From JANLQX01 sp043775075 (GTDB lineage: Bacteria; Actinomycetota; Acidimicrobiia; Acidimicrobiales; JANYDT01), in NCBI GenBank assembly GCA_043775075.1, contig JAYVSS010000177.1, forward strand, positions 1 to 32,167: a stretch of DNA of 32,167 bases, in the 5' to 3' direction. Below are positions 1-6,150 of this stretch, piece after piece. The first letter of the stretch is position 1. Each line of letters starts with the position of its first letter. Made by a program: the position numbers and the translations under genes. The notes below the pieces were generated by a model. It was not told the DNA's origin, made no database searches, and worked only from the letters and a program-made list of their open reading frames with translations.

Positions 1-86
1 TGACGCAGATGCATTCGAATCTCAGCGTCGACCCGCGTCGAGATCGGCTGATCGAAGCGGTCTACGACTCGTTCGAGCGCAGCTGA
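1..86 (+). CDS. 3' end of an unidentified gene (partial)
   Basis: An open frame runs in from the left edge and stops at the TGA at 84-86, giving 28 visible codons. The residues end in ...RLIEAVYDSFERS, an amphipathic, ordinary-looking C-terminus. The codons avoid rare triplets, and the stop lies just inside the convergent O-antigen-ligase-like gene, whose stop is at 62-64, so the two genes would overlap tail to tail by 25 bases. Too little is present to assign a family. It could also be a chance open frame. Confidence 0.4.
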   Translation, partial: TQMHSNLSVDPRRDRLIEAVYDSFERS

Positions 87-1498
87 ACGAGCAGGCGAAG
101 TCGGTTGCCGACGGGTCGCCGTCCCATCGCCAGGGCAAGGCCGAGGAGGCACCACAGGACGGGTGCCGTGCGCATGACCTGCGGCCAGGTAAGAAGGCCG
201 ACGGCGAATGCGGTGATGGCGCCACAGAGGGCCGGATCACGTCGGCTACGCCACAGCGCCAGGGCCATGGTCAGCGCGGCGAGGGCGGCCGCGGGCAGCC
301 CGTACGACACGGCATAGTCGAGCAGTTCGTTGTGGGCTTTGGTGGTGATGTTGTCGTAGCGATTGGCGGTGCCGTTCGGGCTGGTCGACAGCAGCACGAG
401 GTGCTGGTCGTTTGACTCCGCCGCGCGATGGGCGTTCCGAGCGGGCAGGCCAGCCCACCCGAGGACGGTGGCGGGAGGCACCGCCTGCATCGCTCGCAGC
501 ACGCCACCGGCGCCGTATCCGATCAGCGGTTGATGCCGAATGCCCCAGACGGACGCGGCGTAAAGAGGTTTGCGTCCCGAATCGGCGGCGGAGAAGGCGT
601 GTGCCCGATCAGCCGACGCTCCCTCGGTGCCGAGGGCCGAGGCGGATGTGAGCGACCCGAGGAGCAGGCCAGCCACCGCCGCTGTGCTGGCAACCACCGC
701 CCGACACCGATGGTTCCGTTGGCTGACAACGAAGACGAGAAGGCCGGCGAGGGCGGCTACCGACGCCCCCCGGGTCCACGCCAACCCAACCGCCACGGCC
801 ATAAGGAATCCGGTCGCCGCCCAGAAACGAGACCGGGAGCGGACCGTTGTCATCGACTGTTCAAGGGCGAACGGGAGAAGCCCGGCGACGAGGCACGCGG
901 CGTAGCCACGGTTGCCGATGGTCGCTCCGGGCATGTCGGCCAGGGTGATGCTGGCACCCGGGTCGGTGAGATTCCCGATCACGCCGACGCGTTGCAGGAT
1001 CACGATGGCCGCCACGGCAGTGCCGGACACGGCGAGCGCCCGTCCCAGCGACATCCGTTGTCCCGACGCCAACAGCGCAGCGCCGCCGAGCGCAGCGATG
1101 AGCAATCCGAGATGGGGGAGGGCGCCGTCGAGGCGTTCGGCTCGACCGAAGACCGAGACTCCGGGACGTTGGTGGAACATGGAAACGGCAAACATCCAGG
1201 CCACCAAACCCGCCGGCACGGCGAGGGCGCGCAGCGACACCGTCGAACGCCGAGCCAGCCACAGAGCGCCCGGCACGATGACCAACGCCAGCCAACACAA
1301 CTTCGGAACGAGGAAAACGGTTTCGCCGCCGAGTGATCCGTTCGGAAGGAAAACGAGCGGAATGGCCGCAACGGCCGCCACCAAAAGGCCACCGCGTCCT
1401 GCTCCCGCGGGTTTTGGCTCCGAGGCCGAGCTTGGCGGCGGCGTAGGTTCCGCCACGTCGCCGGGTCCGGTCCGGTCGACGAGTACCGACGCGCTCAT
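62..1498 (-). CDS. O-antigen ligase/polymerase-like polytopic membrane protein
   Basis: The 478-residue protein has a Pro/Ser-rich cytoplasmic N-terminus (about residues 1-33) followed by roughly ten hydrophobic segments. A larger non-membrane loop lies at about residues 285-385. After it comes KAHNELLDY (His389-Asn390), then a Gly/Leu-rich helix, the pattern of the Wzy_C/O-antigen ligase fold. WGIRHQPLIGYGAGG (about 318-332) and an Arg in WTRGAS (about 241-246) are also typical. Family members polymerise glycans or transfer undecaprenyl-linked glycans in the membrane, or ligate glycans to protein; the acceptor here cannot be told. ATG at 1498 is the only start that keeps the N-terminus compact. 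It follows the dienelactone hydrolase gene on the same strand with a 124-bp gap. No Shine-Dalgarno site or clear -10 box was found. Confidence 0.8.
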   Translation of the reverse strand: MSASVLVDRTGPGDVAEPTPPPSSASEPKPAGAGRGGLLVAAVAAIPLVFLPNGSLGGETVFLVPKLCWLALVIVPGALWLARRSTVSLRALAVPAGLVAWMFAVSMFHQRPGVSVFGRAERLDGALPHLGLLIAALGGAALLASGQRMSLGRALAVSGTAVAAIVILQRVGVIGNLTDPGASITLADMPGATIGNRGYAACLVAGLLPFALEQSMTTVRSRSRFWAATGFLMAVAVGLAWTRGASVAALAGLLVFVVSQRNHRCRAVVASTAAVAGLLLGSLTSASALGTEGASADRAHAFSAADSGRKPLYAASVWGIRHQPLIGYGAGGVLRAMQAVPPATVLGWAGLPARNAHRAAESNDQHLVLLSTSPNGTANRYDNITTKAHNELLDYAVSYGLPAAALAALTMALALWRSRRDPALCGAITAFAVGLLTWPQVMRTAPVLWCLLGLALAMGRRPVGNRLRLLVQLRSNES

Positions 1499-1589
1499 GC
1501 CCCGATGACATCGGCACGATGGTCGCCTAGCTTGACGACTCGCCGCCCCGCCCCCGGTCAGCCGGGCCGACTCATGTCAGTGACCTCGC

Positions 1590-1603
1590 GTGAGTTAGCT
1601 CAC
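1590..1603. promoter_or_regulatory. Small inverted repeat GTGAG-TTAG-CTCAC
   Basis: Five-base arms GTGAG and CTCAC flank a 4-base centre in the 124-bp gap upstream of the O-antigen-ligase-like gene, about 92 bases before its start. No T-run follows, so it is not a terminator. It could be an operator, but an element this short can arise by chance. Confidence 0.2.
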
Positions 1604-1622
1604 CTGCGTGGGTCGGGTTGGG

Positions 1623-2297
1623 TCAGGCGAGGTGTTCGGCGAAGAACGCCAGGGTCCGCTCCTGGGCCAGGTCCGACGACGGCTGGTCGTAATCGGCCCG
1701 GTGGTCGCAGTGAAATCCGTGATTGGCGTCATAGCGGTACACCTTGACCGCCGGCCAGGCGGCCTCAACGCCCTCGACCACTTCGGCGGGGATCCACACG
1801 TCGCGATCGCCGAAGTGACAGATCATCGGTACCTTCGGCGTCATGCCGCTATTGACCAGGTCACCGACACCTCCGCCGTAGTAGCTCACCGCGGCGTCAA
1901 CGTTGAGATTGCATGCCGCCATGGCCGAAACCGTGCCTCCAAAACAATACCCCACGATGCCCACCTTCGTCACCCCGCGGGCGCGCAGCTCGGCAATGGC
2001 GGCAATCACGTCTGCGGCAATACCTTCAGGCTTCAACGCCATAGCGCACTCACGGCCCTCGGCCATGGTCTCGGGTGAGTACCCGATGTCCACGCCCCGC
2101 TTGACCCGGTCGAACATGTGGGGAGCAATGGCCAGGTATCCGGCAGCGGCGAAACGATCGGCGTCCTCGCGGATATGGGTGTTCACGCCGAAGATTTCCT
2201 GGATGACCACGATGCCGGCCGTCGGCGTGGTGGCGGTTTCAGCGATGTAGGCGGCGAGCGTGTGTCCGTCGGCGGCAGTGAGATCAATGGTGGTCAT
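1623..2297 (-). CDS. Dienelactone hydrolase family protein
   Basis: This is a 224-residue alpha/beta hydrolase. The nucleophile elbow GYCFGG places Cys118 where the dienelactone hydrolase family has its catalytic Cys. Asp166 in HFGDRDVWIP and His193 in DANHGF complete the triad, and Glu34 in QEIFGV matches the conserved Glu that interacts with the Cys. Family members hydrolyse dienelactone or related lactones and esters in the cytoplasm; in a carbohydrate-gene setting the substrate is open. The frame stays open upstream to 2528 but would run into malQ. The ATG at 2297 is preferred because it gives the normal family length and has TACAGT exactly 7 bases upstream (leaderless layout). It lies 73 bp downstream of malQ on the same strand. 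Confidence 0.9.
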   Translation of the reverse strand: MTTIDLTAADGHTLAAYIAETATTPTAGIVVIQEIFGVNTHIREDADRFAAAGYLAIAPHMFDRVKRGVDIGYSPETMAEGRECAMALKPEGIAADVIAAIAELRARGVTKVGIVGYCFGGTVSAMAACNLNVDAAVSYYGGGVGDLVNSGMTPKVPMICHFGDRDVWIPAEVVEGVEAAWPAVKVYRYDANHGFHCDHRADYDQPSSDLAQERTLAFFAEHLA

Positions 2298-2304
2298 GGC
2301 ATCC

Positions 2305-2310
2305 ACTGTA
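2305..2310 (-). promoter_or_regulatory. Predicted -10 box (TACAGT) of the dienelactone hydrolase gene
   Basis: On the minus strand TACAGT is followed by 7 bases and then the ATG at 2297, so transcription would begin at or next to the start codon. No Shine-Dalgarno site is present, consistent with a leaderless message. The same layout recurs at other genes in the window. Confidence 0.55.
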
Positions 2311-2370
2311 CGGACCGTCGCAGTGAACACGGAGCGGACGGCGAACCCGGCCGTGAAACGATGACGACGG

Positions 2371-4251
2371 TTAGCGGCGGAGCGCTTCGGCGATGGCCAG
2401 CACCCGGGGATCGTCGAGGATGGATTCGAGTGGCTTGGGGAGAGCGATGCGCCAGTTCGGCCACTCGTCGATCGTGCCCGGCATGTTCGGCCGTTCCTCG
2501 ACCCCGAGGGCATCGTCGAGCGTGGCATTCAACACGGCGCACGGAGCGAGCGCCAGATTGCGGTACGCGCCGATGACCACTTCGTCCACGGTGACGGCCG
2601 GGTCGTCGGGATCAACGCCGGCCCGCTCGGCCAGCGCGCCGCGGATCGCCGTCATGCCGGCCACGTTCGGAGCCAGATCGAGGTCTATTTGGGCCTGGGT
2701 GTCAGAACCCGTCCAGAGCCCGGGAATCGTCGGGAGATCATGAGTGCTGATGGCGGCAAGAACGTCGGAGCGAAGATGTGTGGCCGGGATCGACTCGAAC
2801 TGGAGGAGCTGATAACCGTAGATCTTCGCTCGTGACAATTCTTCGCGCACATACGATTCGACGGTGCCGAGGTCCTCGCCCACCACGTAGGCGCTGCTTC
2901 GGTGGGATTCGAGGGCAACGATTCCTATGAGGTCGCGAAATGGTAGGTAGACGTAGCATCCCTGTTTCGGCGACGAACCCTCAGGAATCCAATACAGGCG
3001 AAACAAGCCCATCACGTGGTCCATACGCAACGCACCGGCTCCGTTGAAGGCGGCTCGAACGGTCTGCACGAACGGCTCGTATGCGTGCTCACGAAGTTTC
3101 CACGGATTGAACGGCGGGAGGCCCCAGTTTTGTCCGAGTTGATTGAACGCGTCTGGGGGCGCACCAACACTCATATCGAGACAAAACGCCCCCGGGGTAA
3201 CCCACGCGTCGGCCCCCGCTCGGTCGACGCCAATCGCCAGGTCAGTCATCACATCGAAGCGCCCGACGCCGACCGAAGCCGCCGCCGCGAGCTGTCGGTC
3301 CAGCAACCACTGCACCCACAGATGGAATTGCACACGGTCGTTGTTCTTGGCGAACGCCGCAACATCAGCAGAGCCCGAGTCCCGCAGCGATTCGGGCCAC
3401 GTCCGCCAATCGCCTCCGTGCAATTCGACGAGGGCGAAGAAGGTGGCGATGGGGCGCAATGCCGCCGACCGGGCCCACAGAAACGCATCAAAAGATGCTC
3501 GATCGGCGTCCGAGGCGTCGGCAAAAGCCGTCCACAACGCCGCCAGCGCCACGATCTTGGCGGCGTACACCCTGTCTCGATTGATACGTCGGTCGTTGTT
3601 CAGCGCTTTGGCCATGGCGGCGGTGGCCCGGAGTTCGGGGCCGGCGTGATCCCACCCGGGCACCTCTTCGATACAAATGTGCAGCGGACTCTTGGCCACC
3701 CGGCTGGTGGGGAAGTACGGACTGGGCTGCGGACTCTCGACGGGGGACGGTGCATGCAGCGGGTTGATCAGCACCATCGACGATCCGCGCGCCGCACTCC
3801 ATTCGTTGAGTCGACGAAGATCTCGAAAATCACCAAACCCCCAACTGTCTCGGGACCGGGTGGCGTAGAGCTGAACAGCCCACCCCCAAGCCTTCAATGA
3901 TGGGTCGACGTGGCACACTCCGGGGGTGGCGATGAGGCGCGTTTCGTCGCCGGTTTCTTCGTTGCGGGCAACGTGGTAGCCCGGTCCGATGTCGTTGAAT
4001 GAGAGGGTTGCACCCGGTGCGAGATGGGTCGCTGGGCCGATCTCCGGTACGACGTCTATTGCTCGGTCGGCCCGGAACGAGTCGCCGGGATACATCACCC
4101 GCACGGCGGTGGTCGGCGGCGGTTCCCCCGAACCTTCAGCCGGCGCCCCCATTGCTCGGTGGATTGCCGCCCGCACTTCGGCATCAGCGTGGTGGGTGAC
4201 ACCATCGCTGTCGTTGTAGCTGTGGGAGACGCCCCAGGAGTCCGCAGTCAT
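2371..4251 (-). CDS. malQ: 4-alpha-glucanotransferase (amylomaltase, GH77)
   Basis: The 626-residue protein disproportionates alpha-1,4-glucans (transfers maltooligosaccharide units) in cytoplasmic maltodextrin/glycogen metabolism. The GH77 catalytic residues are visible: the nucleophile Asp in ALRMDHVMG, the acid/base Glu in VVGEDLG, and the stabilising Asp in ISTHDLPT. An N-terminal beta-domain (SWGVSHSYND, then a regular 'RVMYPGDSFRAD' region) resembles the longer actinobacterial MalQ form. The ATG at 4251 is chosen because upstream residues would only translate the intergenic 11-bp repeat, and TACGGT lies exactly 7 bases upstream of it. It is divergent from the aldose 1-epimerase and heads a same-strand series with the hydrolase and the O-antigen-ligase-like gene. 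Confidence 0.93.
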   Translation of the reverse strand: MTADSWGVSHSYNDSDGVTHHADAEVRAAIHRAMGAPAEGSGEPPPTTAVRVMYPGDSFRADRAIDVVPEIGPATHLAPGATLSFNDIGPGYHVARNEETGDETRLIATPGVCHVDPSLKAWGWAVQLYATRSRDSWGFGDFRDLRRLNEWSAARGSSMVLINPLHAPSPVESPQPSPYFPTSRVAKSPLHICIEEVPGWDHAGPELRATAAMAKALNNDRRINRDRVYAAKIVALAALWTAFADASDADRASFDAFLWARSAALRPIATFFALVELHGGDWRTWPESLRDSGSADVAAFAKNNDRVQFHLWVQWLLDRQLAAAASVGVGRFDVMTDLAIGVDRAGADAWVTPGAFCLDMSVGAPPDAFNQLGQNWGLPPFNPWKLREHAYEPFVQTVRAAFNGAGALRMDHVMGLFRLYWIPEGSSPKQGCYVYLPFRDLIGIVALESHRSSAYVVGEDLGTVESYVREELSRAKIYGYQLLQFESIPATHLRSDVLAAISTHDLPTIPGLWTGSDTQAQIDLDLAPNVAGMTAIRGALAERAGVDPDDPAVTVDEVVIGAYRNLALAPCAVLNATLDDALGVEERPNMPGTIDEWPNWRIALPKPLESILDDPRVLAIAEALRR

Positions 4252-4258
4252 GTGCTCG

Positions 4259-4264
4259 ACCGTA
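4259..4264 (-). promoter_or_regulatory. Predicted -10 box (TACGGT) of malQ
   Basis: On the minus strand TACGGT is followed by 7 bases and the malQ ATG at 4251. A TTCGAG hexamer 17 bases further upstream is a possible weak -35. No Shine-Dalgarno site is seen, so a leaderless transcript is inferred. Confidence 0.5.
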
Positions 4265-4297
4265 TCGAACCCGCTGAGTGGCTCGAACCCGATGCCG

Positions 4298-4341
4298 CCG
4301 GGTTGTCGCCGGGTTGTCGCCGGGTTGCCGCCGGGTTGCCG
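4298..4341. repeat. Four 11-bp tandem repeats (CCGGGTTGTCG / CCGGGTTGCCG)
   Basis: Four consecutive 11-base units begin at 4298, 4309, 4320 and 4331. The first two read CCGGGTTGTCG and the last two CCGGGTTGCCG; a fifth degenerate start (CCAGGG) follows. The array lies between the divergent malQ and epimerase starts, outside both predicted coding regions. The 11-bp period is not a multiple of three and is close to one helical turn, so the units would face the same side of the DNA. It may be a multi-site operator or simply a slippage product. Confidence 0.85.
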
Positions 4342-4362
4342 CCAGGGCGCTGCCGTGTCGAC

Positions 4363-4368
4363 CAGAAT
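4363..4368 (+). promoter_or_regulatory. Possible -10 box (CAGAAT) of the aldose 1-epimerase gene
   Basis: CAGAAT is followed by 7 bases and the GTG at 4376. It keeps the A at position 2 and T at position 6 of the TANNNT pattern but lacks the first T, so it is weaker than its neighbours. The tandem repeat ends 21 bases upstream, covering the -35 region and beyond. Confidence 0.35.
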
Positions 4369-4375
4369 CGTGTGC

Positions 4376-5206
4376 GTGCTTACGCTTACCGCCGGTCCCT
4401 GTTTGGCTGCGATTGACCTCGACGCCGGAGGCCGTCTGGCCAGCCTGAGGGTGCACGGGCTTGAACTTTTGGAGCCCCGGTCGGCGACCAACCACCCGTT
4501 CGGTTGGGGGTCGTACGTGATGGTCCCATGGGCCGGACGGATTCGCCGAGGTCGTTTCTCCTTTGACCGCGTCGACTACGAACTACCCATCACGCTCGGG
4601 GACCATGCCATCCACGGCACGTCGTACGACCGTCCGTGGGAGATTCTGGCCGGGTCCACCGATTGGGCGTTGCTCGGTACCCGCATCGGCAACGAATCCA
4701 CCCCGGAATGGCCGTTCCCCGCCACCGTGACTCACCTGCTCAGCCTCTCCACTTCGGGACTGACGCAGGTCCTCGGAGTCACACCGACGGAGCAGGCGAT
4801 GCCCGTAACGTTCGGCTGGCACCCGTGGTTTCGTCGCACCCTGGAGCACGGGGGTCCCCTTGAACTCGACGTGGATGTCAGCGGTGCCCAACGGTTTGCT
4901 CAGGATGGCGAGGGCATGCCCAACGGCGCGCTGGTGGCCCCCGGACCACTCCCGTGGGACGACTGTTTTATTGATGTCGGTCGAACCGTCCTGCGCTGGC
5001 CGGGGGCGATTGAAGTGGAGGTTTTTCACGACGCTCCGTGCTTCGTCTTGTACACCCCGCCGCACGCGATCTGTGTAGAGCCGCAATCGGGTCCGCCCGA
5101 TGCGTTCGCCCTTGATCCGCGAGGTTCCCGATTGAAGGCTGGCGATCTTGCCGAACTCACGGTCAGCTGGCGCTGGCGTATGGGTTCGCGGTCGTGGCTC
5201 GGCTGA
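4376..5206 (+). CDS. Aldose 1-epimerase family protein
   Basis: The 276-residue beta-sandwich protein of the galactose mutarotase superfamily interconverts alpha and beta anomers of free sugars. Visible family signatures are the N-terminal IDLDAGGRLASLRVHG strand, MVPWAGRIRRGRF, the substrate His in ITLGDHAIHGTSYDRPW, a second His in TFGWHPWFRR, and the late catalytic Glu in ICVEPQSGPPDAF. GTG at 4376 is chosen because family members begin a few residues before 'LT.TAG', and CAGAAT lies 7 bases upstream; in-frame GTGs at 4370 and 4355 are alternatives. It is divergent from malQ, suggesting shared control of sugar metabolism. The exact sugar cannot be read from the sequence, so no gene symbol is given. 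Confidence 0.85.
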   Translation: MLTLTAGPCLAAIDLDAGGRLASLRVHGLELLEPRSATNHPFGWGSYVMVPWAGRIRRGRFSFDRVDYELPITLGDHAIHGTSYDRPWEILAGSTDWALLGTRIGNESTPEWPFPATVTHLLSLSTSGLTQVLGVTPTEQAMPVTFGWHPWFRRTLEHGGPLELDVDVSGAQRFAQDGEGMPNGALVAPGPLPWDDCFIDVGRTVLRWPGAIEVEVFHDAPCFVLYTPPHAICVEPQSGPPDAFALDPRGSRLKAGDLAELTVSWRWRMGSRSWLG

Positions 5207-5211
5207 TTCGG

Positions 5212-5499
5212 ATGCGTTGGTTGGTGGAGCGTCGACTGCGGGGCCTGACGGATAGCGTCCGCCGAGCGCGTGAAGAGTTGTCCGTCCTCGACGAACAAAT
5301 CGAGCAGGTGAGTGAAGAGGCTGAGGATGCCCGCATCCGGGCGATGGTGGCGGAGACCCCGATCGCCGCCCACGACAACTTTCACGCGCAACGAAGCGCC
5401 GATACGTTGATCAAGGCCCGGGCGTCGGTGGCCGCCAAGATCGAGGCGATGCGCATCGAGCAGGATCGCCTTCTCGATCAGCTGAAGTCGTCGCTATGA
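5212..5499 (+). CDS. Small coiled-coil protein of unknown function
   Basis: The 95-residue, highly charged protein has two predicted coiled-coil helices with heptad-like Leu/Ile spacing (about residues 5-45 and 60-94), linked by a short stretch with ETPIAAHDNF. No signal peptide, membrane segment or catalytic motif is visible. ATG at 5212 follows the epimerase stop by 5 bases; an in-frame GTG at 5194 would overlap that gene by 13 bases and add six residues. The 27-bp gap to the ANTAR regulator suggests cotranscription. Short coiled-coil proteins of this style occur in actinobacteria, but I do not recognise a characterised member. Confidence 0.75.
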   Translation: MRWLVERRLRGLTDSVRRAREELSVLDEQIEQVSEEAEDARIRAMVAETPIAAHDNFHAQRSADTLIKARASVAAKIEAMRIEQDRLLDQLKSSL

Positions 5500-5526
5500 G
5501 GTCGTCCCCGTGAAGTCACCGCCCCG

Positions 5527-6111
5527 ATGACTGCGGAGCACAGGTTGGAACGACTGCGCATTGTCGTAGCCGAGGACGAGGCGATTATTCGGCTTGACCT
5601 CGTGGAGATGCTGGCCGAGGAGGGCTACGACGTCGTCGGCGAAGCAAGTCGCGGAGACGAGGCGATCGAGGTAGTGCGGGCGACCAAGCCCGACCTGGCG
5701 TTGTTCGATGTGAAAATGCCAGGGCTTGACGGCATCACCGCCGCCAAACGGCTGGCCGAGCAGGGCGAGTGCGGCGTCGTCATTCTGACGGCTTTTTCCC
5801 AGCGGGAACTGATTGCCGAGGCCCGAGACGCCGGGGTGCTCGGATACCTGCTCAAGCCGTTTCAGAAGGCCGAGTTGGTCGCGGCGATTGAGGTGTGCGC
5901 CCAACGTCAACGTGAGCGCCAGGCCCTTGCGGCGGAGGTTCGTTCGCTCGAGGAACGGCTCGCCGCCCGCGTCGTGATCGATCGTGCCAAGGCGCGCTTG
6001 ATGGAGAGGGGAGCGTCCGAGGCGGAGGCATTCGCCCAGATCCAGCGAAGGGCGATGGATAAACGGACCACCATGGCTTCCGTCGCCGCCGAGATGTTGG
6101 CTGGTAGCTAA
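5527..6111 (+). CDS. pdtaR: ANTAR-domain response regulator (PdtaR-like)
   Basis: The 194-residue protein has an N-terminal receiver domain (about 10-125) with the acidic cluster AEDE (Glu16-Asp17), phosphoacceptor Asp61 in LFDVKMPGLDG, Thr in VILTAFS and Lys in LLKPFQ. A linking helix leads to a C-terminal ANTAR RNA-binding domain (about 130-190; RAKARLMERG...AFAQIQRRAMDKR). ANTAR proteins bind paired hairpins in nascent mRNA and prevent termination. In M. tuberculosis the orthologue PdtaR (Rv1626) is phosphorylated by PdtaS and also lies just upstream of polA, as here. No PdtaS-type kinase is in the window. ATG at 5527 is the only start that leaves the first receiver strand intact. Confidence 0.92.
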   Translation: MTAEHRLERLRIVVAEDEAIIRLDLVEMLAEEGYDVVGEASRGDEAIEVVRATKPDLALFDVKMPGLDGITAAKRLAEQGECGVVILTAFSQRELIAEARDAGVLGYLLKPFQKAELVAAIEVCAQRQRERQALAAEVRSLEERLAARVVIDRAKARLMERGASEAEAFAQIQRRAMDKRTTMASVAAEMLAGS

Positions 6112-6138
6112 CCCGTCCCGTCTCTGGCCGGGCGGCCG

Positions 6139-6144
6139 TAGGCT
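6139..6144 (+). promoter_or_regulatory. Predicted -10 box (TAGGCT) of polA
   Basis: TAGGCT is followed by 6 bases and the ATG at 6151, the leaderless layout. It favours the first of two ATGs that sit in a 12-base direct repeat (GTCATGGGTGAG, twice) at the 5' end of polA. Confidence 0.5.
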
Positions 6145-6150
6145 GCGGTC

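Noticed and set aside
428..1336. A 302-codon plus-strand open frame opposite the O-antigen-ligase-like gene.
   Set aside because: The translation is hydrophilic, Gly/Arg/His-rich low complexity, whereas the minus strand encodes a coherent membrane protein with family motifs.
2298..2528. N-terminal extension of the dienelactone hydrolase reading back into malQ.
   Set aside because: The extra 77 residues are low-complexity, overlap malQ coding sequence, and the ATG at 2297 has a perfectly spaced -10 box and family-length product.
4252..4297. GGGTTCGA elements on the minus strand that resemble a tRNA T-loop.
   Set aside because: No acceptor stem, anticodon arm or 70-90-base cloverleaf can be built around them; they flank the malQ promoter.
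4252..4491. Extended malQ start through the 11-bp repeat.
   Set aside because: The added 80 residues translate the intergenic repeat (RQPGGNPATT-like) and would run into the epimerase gene; the ATG at 4251 has a -10 box.
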